Shown in pieces: positions 34,472 to 44,528 of a stretch of 64,000 bases of DNA (its first letter is position 1; each line of letters opens with the position of its first letter). The position numbers and the translations under genes were made by a program. The stretch is from positions 1-64,000 of the forward strand of contig JAJEDY010000011.1 of the NCBI GenBank assembly GCA_022821275.1, read 5' to 3'. Below the pieces are notes generated by a model. That model did no database searches. It saw nothing but the letters and a program-made list of their open reading frames with translations, and was not told the origin of the DNA. Origin of the DNA: Candidatus Latescibacterota bacterium (GTDB lineage: Bacteria > Latescibacterota > UBA2968).

Positions 34472-36247
34472 ATGAAAAAAAACAAAGACATGATCGCATT
34501 CTTTTTAAAATTCGTCATTCCCTACTGGCATTATGGCCTGGTTGTGCTCGCCTTTATGCTGGTCGGGATTGCGACATCGCTTGTATTCCCTTATGTCTTT
34601 AAAATTATTGTTGATGAAGCACTGCCGACACGAGATTATGAGTATTTGGTGACGCTGGTCGGCATATTGCTGGGGATCACGGGTCTCAATTTGATTCTGT
34701 CGTTTGTGTCGTACTATGTGTATAACTGGATCAACAACCGGGTCGTCAATGATATGCGGAGTACAATTTTTGAACACCTACTCTATGTCCCTTTTGAATT
34801 TCATCAAAAAACAAAGACAGGCGATCTGGTACACAGAATCAACAACGACATTAGTATCATCAGAAATTTTCTAACCTCAAGTGCATTCAATTTCTTGCGC
34901 AGTTGCCTGATGCTATTGGGGCTATCGTCAATTATGGCGTATCTGAATGTGAAACTCTTTCTCCTGTGTTTGATTGCAGCCCCTATCTTTATTGCCAACC
35001 TGATTTATTTTCGTCCCAAAATCAAAAATGTCACCGAAGAACGCCAAAAGGAGCGGTCTGAGTTGCTCAGTTTCTTTGTCGAGCGATTGAGCCGCGTTTT
35101 ACTGATTCAGTCTCACAACGGATATGGGAGTGAAAAGAATATCTTAGATAACAGGCTATCTACACTGATGGACTTAAATTTGCGAAATGTCTTCTATTCT
35201 GCTTCTATGGGTACGATATCTGGCGGAGTCCGCGCTGCGGTCCCCGCATCGATCTTACTCATTGGGGGGTATCAGGTCATAATGGGCACCATGAGTTTGG
35301 GAAGTTTATTTGCCTTTCTCCAGTATTTTTCCCGCATATTTTCGCCGATTCAAAGTTTAAATGGCCTGTACGTCAACTATGTAAGAACAACTGTCTCCAT
35401 GCGTCGCATATTAGACCTGATGGAAATCCCCGCGGCATCTTCAAAGTCTAATCTCCAAGCTCAGCCCTTTGCGTTTCAAGATCGCATTCGATTTGAGAAT
35501 GTTCACTACGCTTATGAAAAAGAAAAAATTGTTGAAGATTTGAATCTGGAATTGGTGAAAGGAAAGTCTTACGCATTGGTCGGGCCAAGCGGATGTGGAA
35601 AAACGACAGTGCTCCATTTGCTGTGTGGCTTTGTCCATCCACAGAATGGCCGTGTCACCATTGACAATGTTAATACCCGGGACATGGATATACATGACCT
35701 GAGAAACCATATTGCTTATGGTACGCAAACGCCCATGCTCTACCAGGACAGCATCCGGGCCAATATTTCTTATGGCAATTCGGAAATTCACGCTGAAGCT
35801 GTTGAAAGTGTTTTCAATGCTATGGGTTTTGAAAGTCTCAGTTTGGACACTCTTGTGGGCGACCAGGGGACGAAAATTTCTGGCGGACAACAGCAACGCA
35901 TCGCGCTTGCCCGCTTATTGATAAAAAAGGGTGATATTCTACTACTCGATGAGGCGACTTCAGCACTCGATTCTGAGAGTGAAGGCGTTATATATGACTT
36001 ATTGCGTTCACATTATCGAGACAAAACGATTCTCGTGGTCAGCCATCGCTGGTCCACGATACAAAAGGTTGAGGAAGTTATTTGTCTGTCAGATGGCAAA
36101 GTCGCAGAACGGGGAACCCCTGAAGAATTGATGCAAAAACGCGGGGTTTGCTGGCGGCTGTTTCAAGACCAGTATCACGTCGATAAGCCAAACCGTGAAT
36201 TAAGAGAGGCAGAATCCCCGAAACGTCTCGCCCTATTGGAAAGTTGA
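34472..36247 (+). CDS. ABC exporter (fused membrane and ATPase domains)
   Basis: The 591-residue half-transporter has six membrane helices (residues about 15-310) and an ATPase domain with Walker A GPSGCGKT (~370), signature ISGGQQQR (~469) and Walker B ILLLDEATS (~488). There is no N-terminal C39 peptidase domain, so any leader removal would need another protease, for which the subtilase-DUF1611 protein is a candidate. Being the last gene before a terminator, it is the probable exporter of the island peptide. Confidence 0.9.
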   Translation: MKKNKDMIAFFLKFVIPYWHYGLVVLAFMLVGIATSLVFPYVFKIIVDEALPTRDYEYLVTLVGILLGITGLNLILSFVSYYVYNWINNRVVNDMRSTIFEHLLYVPFEFHQKTKTGDLVHRINNDISIIRNFLTSSAFNFLRSCLMLLGLSSIMAYLNVKLFLLCLIAAPIFIANLIYFRPKIKNVTEERQKERSELLSFFVERLSRVLLIQSHNGYGSEKNILDNRLSTLMDLNLRNVFYSASMGTISGGVRAAVPASILLIGGYQVIMGTMSLGSLFAFLQYFSRIFSPIQSLNGLYVNYVRTTVSMRRILDLMEIPAASSKSNLQAQPFAFQDRIRFENVHYAYEKEKIVEDLNLELVKGKSYALVGPSGCGKTTVLHLLCGFVHPQNGRVTIDNVNTRDMDIHDLRNHIAYGTQTPMLYQDSIRANISYGNSEIHAEAVESVFNAMGFESLSLDTLVGDQGTKISGGQQQRIALARLLIKKGDILLLDEATSALDSESEGVIYDLLRSHYRDKTILVVSHRWSTIQKVEEVICLSDGKVAERGTPEELMQKRGVCWRLFQDQYHVDKPNRELREAESPKRLALLES

Positions 36248-36287
36248 TGTTTATCTTTTGATATTAGTAGAAAATTAGAGATGTATT

Positions 36288-36313
36288 AAATCCCTTGTAT
36301 CAAGGGATTTTTT
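36288..36313 (+). terminator. Terminator after ABC exporter
   Basis: AAATCCCTTG and CAAGGGATTT form a perfect 10-bp stem around TAT, followed by TT. It separates the exporter operon from the RND genes. Confidence 0.85.
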
Positions 36314-36372
36314 ACTTGATATTGTCTGAAACCGATTTGACATCTCCAGATGGTGGATAACGGGTTCAAATT

Positions 36373-37617
36373 ATGAATCAAAAAAACAAAAAATGGATAT
36401 GGGTCATTATCGGGGCTTTTGGTATTGGTCTCTATTTCCTTGAATTTGGACTCAAGGCTGAAAACACCGCGATTCCCCAGAGCGCGAGCGAAAGCACATC
36501 GACCGCAACATCTGTTGAACCGCGCAAAGTTCAGATAGACATAGAACCCGTGCCGGTTGAGGTGGCAGTCGCAAAAAAACAAAAATTGATACAACACGTC
36601 CGTGCGACAGGTTATACAGAAGCACTGCGAGAAATGTCGATGATCTCGCAACAGAGTGGACAGATTACTGAATTGCCGATTCGAGAAAATATGCTTGTGG
36701 AACGGGATCAGCTCTTATTGGCCTTAAATTCAGAAGAACAAAGGCAAGCATTCATCGATGCCCAAAACCGCTACACGTCAAAATTGTCGCAATATGCCAT
36801 TGAACTGGGATTTGATTCTTCAGAGCGCGAAAACATTTTAGGGCAGGCTGAAGAACGCTTTTTGGCCTCTATGGCTGAAGAATTAAAAAAAGTGGATGGG
36901 CAAACAAAAAATCGAAAGACGGATGTAAGGCTTACCGATAAATCGACCAAATACAACCGACTCTGGTTGACCGCTGGACGAGTGGGTTTGATTACTGCTT
37001 GGACCAATTTAGAGCGAGCCAGATTAACCCTTGAGCAAACAAGGCTCTATGCCCCTTTTAACGGGCATATTGTGGATTTGGAGCTCTCTTTAGGAAGTTG
37101 GATCAAAAACGGTGAGGAAGTCCTGCGACTGATTGATTTAGATCAAGTAGTTGTCAACTCTCGTGTGTTAGAGAGCGAGATGCGCCATATCAATGTGGGA
37201 TCACCTGCTCAGGTGATTTTTGTTGCGTATCCCGATACGGTTTATACGGGAACTGTCGATGTGATTCGCTCTGTAGTCGATCCCGAAACAGGCACCTGCG
37301 AAGTGCGTATTTTAATCGACAATCCCGATTTCAGGCTAAAACCCGGCATGTTTGCCAATGCTCAGATTGCGGCTCGCGTTTACAATCACAGGTTGGTCGT
37401 AAAAACCGATGCCATCTTAAACCGAGATGAGAGAGATGTGATTTTTGTTGTCGAAAATGGATTGGCAAAATGGCGATACATCGCGAGCGATCTAAAAAAT
37501 GAGATCTATACGGAGATCTTAAAGGGTGTTCAAGAAGGAGATTCCGTGATTGTATCTGGGCATTACAACCTCGCTCACGATACACCTGTTGCGGTTGTCA
37601 AGACGATTGAGCCATAA
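36373..37617 (+). CDS. RND membrane-fusion (periplasmic adaptor) protein
   Basis: The 414-residue protein has an N-terminal membrane helix (WIWVIIGAFGIGLYFLEFGL), a biotinyl-lipoyl half (ISQQSGQITELPIRENMLV), a coiled hairpin and the second lipoyl half (TRLYAPFNGHIVDLELSLGSW), then beta-barrel segments. It links an inner-membrane RND pump to an outer-membrane channel. Two permease genes follow; no TolC-like gene is present. Confidence 0.88.
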   Translation: MNQKNKKWIWVIIGAFGIGLYFLEFGLKAENTAIPQSASESTSTATSVEPRKVQIDIEPVPVEVAVAKKQKLIQHVRATGYTEALREMSMISQQSGQITELPIRENMLVERDQLLLALNSEEQRQAFIDAQNRYTSKLSQYAIELGFDSSERENILGQAEERFLASMAEELKKVDGQTKNRKTDVRLTDKSTKYNRLWLTAGRVGLITAWTNLERARLTLEQTRLYAPFNGHIVDLELSLGSWIKNGEEVLRLIDLDQVVVNSRVLESEMRHINVGSPAQVIFVAYPDTVYTGTVDVIRSVVDPETGTCEVRILIDNPDFRLKPGMFANAQIAARVYNHRLVVKTDAILNRDERDVIFVVENGLAKWRYIASDLKNEIYTEILKGVQEGDSVIVSGHYNLAHDTPVAVVKTIEP

Positions 37618-37641
37618 AATTTAAGAGCTTTTGGACAAACG

Positions 37642-40600
37642 ATGCATATCTCCGAACTATCAGTCAAAAGACCCGTTGCGACTTTCATGTTTTTTGTCGC
37701 GTTTTGTCTTTTGGGAGCTTTTGGATTTTCCCATTTAAGCGTGGAACTGCTTCCCGATATATCGATTCCTCGTCTGGTGATCGAAACGAGATTTTCAGGG
37801 GCTGCGCCCGAGGAAGTTGAGACGCAAATAACGCAACAAATCGAATCCCAGTTTGCGACACTCAAGTCAGTTAGAAACATACAATCGGTATCGAAATCGG
37901 GCATCTCCCTTGTTACGCTTGAGTTTTATTGGGGCACGCAGATGGATCAGGTGCTTCTGGAAGTGCGGGAGAAACTCGATGATTTGTCTTACGCACTTCC
38001 GGAATCCGCCGGGCGACCAAATCTTTTGAGGTTTGATCCGGCTGCCGATCCCATCATGACAGTGGTTGTCACTTCTGGTCGCCTTGAAAACCCAAAGAAT
38101 CAGCGTGACGCCACTGAAGCGTTAATGGAGCTTAAAAATTTTGTCACATTTATTGCCAAACGCAGGTTGGAGCAAATCAATGGCATTGCACAAGCCGTTA
38201 TTTTAGGTGGGCTTGAACGCGAAATAAGGGTTATTGTCGATATAAACCGCCTCAATAGTATGGGCATTGCACTAAATCAGGTCGCTCAAGCACTTGACCG
38301 CAACAACTGGACACAGCAGTCTGCAGGCACAATTCGAAAAGGACTCTTCCGATACTCATTCAGGGCCATTGGGCAATTTCAAGACGTAGAGGATATTCAA
38401 AAAACCATCGTTGGACATAAACCCAATGGGGCGGTGATTTCTCTTTCCGATGTGGCATCCGTTTCTAACACCTATCGAGAAAGATCTGGTTTTACAAATT
38501 GGAATGGACGAGAGATTGTCGCGTTATCCATCTTAAAAGAGGGCAGTAGCAATACTGTCTTGAGCTGTCGGGAAGTGCATCGAATATTGCGCCAAATACA
38601 GCGCGAATTTCCGGGCTTTAAGGTCGGGGTTATTTCAGATCAGGGATTTTTTATTGAGCAAGCCATTGACAATGTCTTAATGGCCCTTTTTTTAGGGGCC
38701 TGCTGTGCCTTCGGTGTTCTGTTTCTGTTCTTAAGAGGTGGGAAAATTCCCGCGATGGTCGGTGTCGCCATCCCGATAGCGATTACAGCGACATTCATTC
38801 TCCTGTTTCTTCTGGATATAAATTTCAATGTTATTTCCTTAGGCGGATTGGCATTAGGCACGGGATTGATCGTCGATAACTCCATCGTTGTTTTGGAAAA
38901 TATTCAAAGACACAGAGAAAGCGGCATGCCGCTTATGGCGGCTGCAATTTCTGGAAGCCGTGAAATCAGCCTTGCGGTCACAGCATCAACGCTGACCACT
39001 GTGTCCGTTTTTTTTCCCTTAATTTTTGTAAAAGGATTGGCAGGAGAGCTCTTTTTTGATCTGTCAATGGCTGTGACCTGTGTACTTTTAATCTCCCTAT
39101 TGGTATCTTTAACCCTGCTCCCCATGTTGATTTCTCGACTCAGTGACATGGAGCAAACGCCATCTGATCACAGGTCAGATACTATAATACGCAGTTTCTT
39201 ACATGGCCCTGTTCTGCGGCCTATTTTTTTTGTTTTTAATCTCCTTTTTGACGCATTTCAGACCGCGTTTAACGCATTTGCCCGCTGGTATGAAGCGCGT
39301 TTGCGTTGGGTGATTCAACATCGCGTCTTTGTAATCTGCATTTATGGTTGTCTATTGGGGCTCTCTGCCTATCTGTATTTGGGGCTTGAGAAAGAGCTTG
39401 TGCCGTCGGTTGACCAGCGAGGCATCACGATTAAAATCTCTCTTCCTCAGGGAACGGACCTGCTCGCCACGCGCCATATTGCCAGTAAAGTAGAAAGTTT
39501 ATTTTTCAATCATCCGGGAGTCGAAGATGTCTTTTCTCAAGTGGGCATTGTACATGCGGTTTTGTCAACTCAACGCGATGAGTTATCCGTAGAAACTGCA
39601 AAAATTGAGGTGCGATTCAAAGAGGGTTATTCTTTTAATCCATTTATTCAAAGCGTTCAGGAGGTCGCAAAGAACTATCCCAATTGCGATATCGAAATTC
39701 AAGAACCACAATCCCCTTTTGTAACGCTTTTTCAGATGTCTTCGCGTGAGGTTCAAATGCGTTTCTTTGGACCCGATTTAAAAAAATGTGAATCTATCGC
39801 ACAGAATATTGCAAAAACACTGACCACCTGGCCTTCACTCGATTTCATTCGGGTCGTTCCAAAACTTGGAAATCCCGAATACCACATTTACATCGACCGA
39901 GACCGAACCGCCCACTATGGTATTACATCACAGCAGATCATTGATTTTTTGAGCGCGTACTTGCGCGGGGTTGAGGCGAGCCAGATTGAAGCTTTTGGCG
40001 GCAAAACACCTCTCGAAGTGACAATAAAACGAGATGTACAGGTACAATTGTCCGATCTCCTGAATGCTGAAATACCGCATTCGTCTGGTACTATGCTGCC
40101 CATGCGGGAATTTATCCGCGTGAGAGAGGGCGTGGGGTATTCTGAAATTCGACATGAAAAGGGCACGAGGGTTGTGGCAATTTTGGCGGATGTTCGGGGA
40201 GAAGACCCCGTCGAAATTTCTCGGCAATTACAGGCGTATATCAACCAGTTGGAAATACCCGAAGGATATGATGTTGAGATCGCGGGCCAAAATGCCTTCA
40301 TCGTGGAGTCGCTGGATAATTTAACTGTCATTATTGCCCTATCGATTGCACTCGTTTTTATGGTCATTGCGTCCCATTTTGAGTCTCTGCGTCTGCCATT
40401 TGTTATTCTCACAGCAGTTCCACTTGCCATGGCAGGCGTCATTTTTATCCTTCTGGTCACAGGACAATCTCTAAATATTATGTCCTTGATTGGCATTGTG
40501 GTGCTGGTGGGAATCGTCGTAAATGATTCTATTGTTAAAATCGATTTTATTGATAAGCGGTATAAAGAAGGAGCGACTTTGCTGGTCGCAATTCAGGAGG

Positions 40601-40806
40601 CCGGGCAAAAACGTCTTCGACCTATTGTTATGACGACGGTCACAACAATTTTGGGATTGGTTCCCATGGCCCTTAGCAAAGGGGTAGGTGCTGAGTTGTG
40701 GCATCCGCTTGCGTGGACGATTATTGGGGGTATGGGGTTGTCAACCTTTTTGATTTTATTTGCTGTGCCAGCCTTGTATGGCATAGTGGTGCGTAAAAAC
40801 CGATGA
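37642..40806 (+). CDS. RND efflux permease 1
   Basis: The 1054-residue protein has the AcrB/MdtB-type plan: helix 1 then porter domain (SIPRLVIETRFSGAAPEEVE), helices 2-6 with the TM4 acidic pair region GTGLIVDNSIVVLENI, second porter half and helices 8-12 (GIVVLVGIVVNDSIVKIDFI). It is proton driven. Its stop overlaps the start of permease 2 by ATGA. Substrate is unknown. Confidence 0.92.
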   Translation: MHISELSVKRPVATFMFFVAFCLLGAFGFSHLSVELLPDISIPRLVIETRFSGAAPEEVETQITQQIESQFATLKSVRNIQSVSKSGISLVTLEFYWGTQMDQVLLEVREKLDDLSYALPESAGRPNLLRFDPAADPIMTVVVTSGRLENPKNQRDATEALMELKNFVTFIAKRRLEQINGIAQAVILGGLEREIRVIVDINRLNSMGIALNQVAQALDRNNWTQQSAGTIRKGLFRYSFRAIGQFQDVEDIQKTIVGHKPNGAVISLSDVASVSNTYRERSGFTNWNGREIVALSILKEGSSNTVLSCREVHRILRQIQREFPGFKVGVISDQGFFIEQAIDNVLMALFLGACCAFGVLFLFLRGGKIPAMVGVAIPIAITATFILLFLLDINFNVISLGGLALGTGLIVDNSIVVLENIQRHRESGMPLMAAAISGSREISLAVTASTLTTVSVFFPLIFVKGLAGELFFDLSMAVTCVLLISLLVSLTLLPMLISRLSDMEQTPSDHRSDTIIRSFLHGPVLRPIFFVFNLLFDAFQTAFNAFARWYEARLRWVIQHRVFVICIYGCLLGLSAYLYLGLEKELVPSVDQRGITIKISLPQGTDLLATRHIASKVESLFFNHPGVEDVFSQVGIVHAVLSTQRDELSVETAKIEVRFKEGYSFNPFIQSVQEVAKNYPNCDIEIQEPQSPFVTLFQMSSREVQMRFFGPDLKKCESIAQNIAKTLTTWPSLDFIRVVPKLGNPEYHIYIDRDRTAHYGITSQQIIDFLSAYLRGVEASQIEAFGGKTPLEVTIKRDVQVQLSDLLNAEIPHSSGTMLPMREFIRVREGVGYSEIRHEKGTRVVAILADVRGEDPVEISRQLQAYINQLEIPEGYDVEIAGQNAFIVESLDNLTVIIALSIALVFMVIASHFESLRLPFVILTAVPLAMAGVIFILLVTGQSLNIMSLIGIVVLVGIVVNDSIVKIDFIDKRYKEGATLLVAIQEAGQKRLRPIVMTTVTTILGLVPMALSKGVGAELWHPLAWTIIGGMGLSTFLILFAVPALYGIVVRKNR

Positions 40807-43800
40807 CATTTACCGATAAATTACAAAGGCGATCCATAGCGGTCGCCATGTTTACGATTGCTGTCATTTCAGTTGGCCTGATCGCTGTTTTGCAATTGCC
40901 TATTGAACTGCTGCCCGCTCTGGAATATCCCCGGATGAGTCTTTCTGCGTCCTGGACAGGAGCTTCCCCGGAAACGATAGAGTCACAATTAACAACGCCT
41001 CTTGAAGCGATTGCTGTTAGCATCCCCGGCGTTAAGAGTGTGAGTTCCAGTTCTGGTTTTGGATATGCACAGTTGACGATGGAGCTATTGAGAACAGCCA
41101 ACCCGACCTATGTTCGTCTGGAGTTAAAAGACAAATTGGCGCGTTTCTATGAGCAACTTCCCGAAGAGATTAAACCTCCCAAAATTCGACCTTATATTCC
41201 CCGGGAATTTCGCGATAAAATCGGTTTTATGCGTCTGAGAATAACGGGACCCAAAAGCCTCAATCAACTTCGCAAAATTTCAGAAGAAGTTTTAAGTCCT
41301 GGGCTTATCGGTATGGATGGGGTTGGTGAAATTAGCATCACCGGAGGGGCACAGAAAGTCTTGCGGATTCAAGTTTCGCGAGCATTGATGAATTCTTTGG
41401 GTTTGAATCTCCAGGATATTTATCGACAAATTTCTGCATTTAATAAAGAAATTTATCTCGGAAAAATATCTAATAATGACCAGACATTCTGGGTGAAATT
41501 GGAGTCTTTAGATACACATCCTGTCTCCGCGCTTTCCAGATTGCCTATTTCAACAGGCGATCTAACCGTTTTGCTCGGTGATCTGGCGACCATAAAATAC
41601 GATTATGACGATCCCGAAACATTCTTTCGAATCAATGGGCGCGACTTTGTCGTCATGGAAATCACGCGCGAACCGGGATCTAATATCCTGGCCCTCGCCA
41701 ACGATATTCACAAAAAATTGGAGAATTTCAAAAAAGAAAGTGCTTTACCGCCTGATGTCAAAATCGATGTCATTCAAGACAGAAGTCAGGATTTGAAAGA
41801 AGATATTTCGGTTTTACTTCAAAGTGTGGTTTTTTCTGCCGGGTGTCTGTTCTTGATTTTGCTTGTTGCGTTTCGGTCCATGGCAGCGGTTATCATTGTA
41901 TTTGTTTCTTTAATATTTTCTTTATGTTTGACGTTTATTGTGATGTTCTTTTGCAAAATCAGTGTGAACAGCGTGACGTTGATAGGGCTTGGCATTGCAT
42001 TGGGCATCATGGCAGACAACGCCATTGTGGTTATCGACCGCTTGCAAAAAGATCAGGCGACTCGCGACGCTGGTGAATTAGAAGATCGTGGCATTCGAAG
42101 TGTTAGAATGCCCATATTCGCATCTACGCTTACGACACTTGGCGCGTTTTTACCTCTGGTCATTTTATCGGCTCAGACAAAGCTTTATCTGATACCCTTT
42201 GCCATTGTCGTATCAAGTGCCCTTGTGGCTTCGACTTTATCGGCTTTTACACTGGTTTATGTCGCTACACACCACTTTATTTTGCGATCTAAAAAAAATC
42301 ATCCGCAGGAGATCATTTCTGCTAATACCGACTCCGAAAAACGAGATGGATGGCAGGCTACCTATTGGTGGCTATTGAATAAAACGATTCGCTACCGACC
42401 ATTTGCTATAGTTGCGATGGTGTGGTTGTTTGGAATACCGCTGTGGCTTTTGCCAGACAATATGGCGTCTAATGTTCAAAGCAAAGAGAGAAAACAGGAA
42501 TTATCCACTACACAGATGATTAAATCGCGGTTCGCTGAATTATACGATTCGGTATTGGCAAGTGAGACATACTTAAATGCAAGACCTTATATCGACACTG
42601 TGTTGGGGGGAAGCCATTATTTATTCTATCGCCATGTTCCCATTGTTGGTTCTGTAGGAGGGCGTGTAAGATTAGAAGATAGTTATGTAACTGTCGATAT
42701 TAAAATGCCTCGTTATACAGAGGTCAAATATCTTTTACAAGTCGTGTCGGCATTTGAGACCCATTTGGACAAATTCGCTTCAGATATTTATTATGAAACG
42801 CGGGTTGAGAATAATTACGAAGCCCTTTTGAAGGTTAAAATGGCGCGCAGGCAGGATCCAGATGATTTATTGATCGAACTCCAACAGGCATTTGAGCAGG
42901 TGGCTGTTTCGCTTGGCGGCATAGAATGCTCAGTCCAAGGGTATGGTCCGGGGTTTCGAAATCTGAGAGGGGCTGATATTTCAAAACTTGTCACTTCTGT
43001 GAGTGGTTATAATTATTTGAAAGTAAAAGAAATAGCGCAAAATTTAGCTGTGGAAATCTCTAAACACAGGCGTTTTTCTAATATTTCGATAGATCAAGCA
43101 TCATTTGGCAGAAAACCTGCATGGAATGTTGTCGCAATACCAGATAGAGAGCACTTGTGGAAAACGCGTGAAGACGTTGGTACTATGTTCAGCCGTATTT
43201 CCAGTTTAACCCTATCGGACGGCATGTATCGATCTGCTATAGAGGGACAAAAGAAGGGTATTCCAGTATATATAGATTATCTCTTAGAAGATCGCGTCCA
43301 TACGATTTCTGATCTGAACAAACAAACACAGGCCGCAGAAAGGGTATTGAAAGTAGAAGATATTGCACAAATCGAAAAAAGTCCGACACTACCTGTTATT
43401 CATAGAAAAGATCAAGCCTACTCGCGTTTGGTGACCAGTGACTACGCAGGGCTACGACGCTATGGCGGTCGAATTATCATGAATATCCAGGACGCAATGG
43501 TTTTGCCTCTGGGATATGGTTTTAATAGGGGGGGATTCGATTTTTTTGATGATGAGGGGACATTGTGGGGCGCAGTGCTCCTGAGTGCCATTCTCATTTA
43601 TATGATTTTGGCTGCACTATATGAATCATTTCGGCAACCTTTTATTATTCTTTGGACTGTGCCCATGGCTTTTATTGGGCTTTTTCTTGTGTTTTTCATT
43701 TTTGACGGCGTATTTACACAGGGTGGATATTTTGCGATGGTATTCTTGATCGGGATTTCTGTTAATAACGCGATCATTTTACTCTATCAGCTACAAAAAA

Positions 43801-44036
43801 GAGCAGTGAAAAATCAAGCCCCCCTTCCCCAGTCGGCAATATTCGAGGTTTGCCTGAGCCGGCTTCGTCCCATTCTGGTCACTGGCGCGACGTCTATAGG
43901 CGGGTTATTACCTTTCTTAATCTGGTTTCCAAACGGCACACTCTGGCACGCTTTTGCCCTGGGTACAGTTGGTGGACTCTGTTTTTCCTCTATTGGCGTA
44001 TTATTGATACTCCCCGCGCTTTTTTTTAGAAATTAA
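40803..44036 (+). CDS. RND efflux permease 2
   Basis: The 1077-residue paralogue has the same plan with GIMADNAIVVIDRL in TM4 and LIGISVNNAIILLYQL in TM10. It is diverged from permease 1 throughout. Overlap with permease 1 and a single shared adaptor suggest a heteromeric pump, as known for MdtBC. Confidence 0.9.
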   Translation: MTFTDKLQRRSIAVAMFTIAVISVGLIAVLQLPIELLPALEYPRMSLSASWTGASPETIESQLTTPLEAIAVSIPGVKSVSSSSGFGYAQLTMELLRTANPTYVRLELKDKLARFYEQLPEEIKPPKIRPYIPREFRDKIGFMRLRITGPKSLNQLRKISEEVLSPGLIGMDGVGEISITGGAQKVLRIQVSRALMNSLGLNLQDIYRQISAFNKEIYLGKISNNDQTFWVKLESLDTHPVSALSRLPISTGDLTVLLGDLATIKYDYDDPETFFRINGRDFVVMEITREPGSNILALANDIHKKLENFKKESALPPDVKIDVIQDRSQDLKEDISVLLQSVVFSAGCLFLILLVAFRSMAAVIIVFVSLIFSLCLTFIVMFFCKISVNSVTLIGLGIALGIMADNAIVVIDRLQKDQATRDAGELEDRGIRSVRMPIFASTLTTLGAFLPLVILSAQTKLYLIPFAIVVSSALVASTLSAFTLVYVATHHFILRSKKNHPQEIISANTDSEKRDGWQATYWWLLNKTIRYRPFAIVAMVWLFGIPLWLLPDNMASNVQSKERKQELSTTQMIKSRFAELYDSVLASETYLNARPYIDTVLGGSHYLFYRHVPIVGSVGGRVRLEDSYVTVDIKMPRYTEVKYLLQVVSAFETHLDKFASDIYYETRVENNYEALLKVKMARRQDPDDLLIELQQAFEQVAVSLGGIECSVQGYGPGFRNLRGADISKLVTSVSGYNYLKVKEIAQNLAVEISKHRRFSNISIDQASFGRKPAWNVVAIPDREHLWKTREDVGTMFSRISSLTLSDGMYRSAIEGQKKGIPVYIDYLLEDRVHTISDLNKQTQAAERVLKVEDIAQIEKSPTLPVIHRKDQAYSRLVTSDYAGLRRYGGRIIMNIQDAMVLPLGYGFNRGGFDFFDDEGTLWGAVLLSAILIYMILAALYESFRQPFIILWTVPMAFIGLFLVFFIFDGVFTQGGYFAMVFLIGISVNNAIILLYQLQKRAVKNQAPLPQSAIFEVCLSRLRPILVTGATSIGGLLPFLIWFPNGTLWHAFALGTVGGLCFSSIGVLLILPALFFRN

Positions 44037-44157
44037 AGGTAGTGAGTGTTTTCCTTCTCCGTCAATAAAGATGAGATCATCCACGAAACTGCGATGAGCG
44101 AACCCAATATTGCCCGCCTGTTTGTTTCAAATTTTAGAATTATAAATGGGACCTGAA

Positions 44158-44186
44158 TTGACTATCTATAGCGATTGTGGTATGTT
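44158..44186 (+). promoter_or_regulatory. Candidate promoter of toxin-antitoxin operon
   Basis: TTGACT (44158-44163), 17-base spacer, TATGTT (44181-44186), 40 bases before the antitoxin start. Confidence 0.45.
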
Positions 44187-44225
44187 TTTATTTATAGTAC
44201 ACACTACTTAACAAAGGAATAAAAT

Positions 44226-44513
44226 ATGGCCCAGATGATACAGTTGCAGAACAGTGATAAAGCGTTACGCCGGATGGTCGAAACGTGCCGGAACCAAAAT
44301 GAAGAATGCGTAATTCAGGATAATCAGAATCGGCCTGTAGCGGTTATGATGCCCATCGAACGTTATAAATCCTATCAAGCTTATCTGAAGCAGAAGGAGA
44401 AAAATTTTGCGATTCTCGATACAGTAGCTGAAGACCTGAAAAATTATGAACCTGATTTTATAGAGAACCAGATCGAAAAAGCAGTGCAGGAAGTGAAAGC
44501 CAAAAAGCAATAA
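44226..44513 (+). CDS. Antitoxin, Phd/YefM-like
   Basis: The 95-residue protein has a Phd/YefM-like N-terminus (VIQDNQNRPVAVMMPIERYKSYQAYLK) that would bind the operator, and a C-terminal tail rich in Glu/Lys for toxin neutralisation. AAAGGAATAAAAT precedes the ATG. It is 15 bases upstream of the PIN toxin. Confidence 0.75.
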   Translation: MAQMIQLQNSDKALRRMVETCRNQNEECVIQDNQNRPVAVMMPIERYKSYQAYLKQKEKNFAILDTVAEDLKNYEPDFIENQIEKAVQEVKAKKQ

Positions 44514-44528
44514 CAGGTAAACTGATTT

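Noticed and set aside
44037-44157. Short open stretch before the toxin-antitoxin promoter
   Set aside because: An open frame around 44063-44156 has no ribosome site and no recognisable homology; treated as intergenic.
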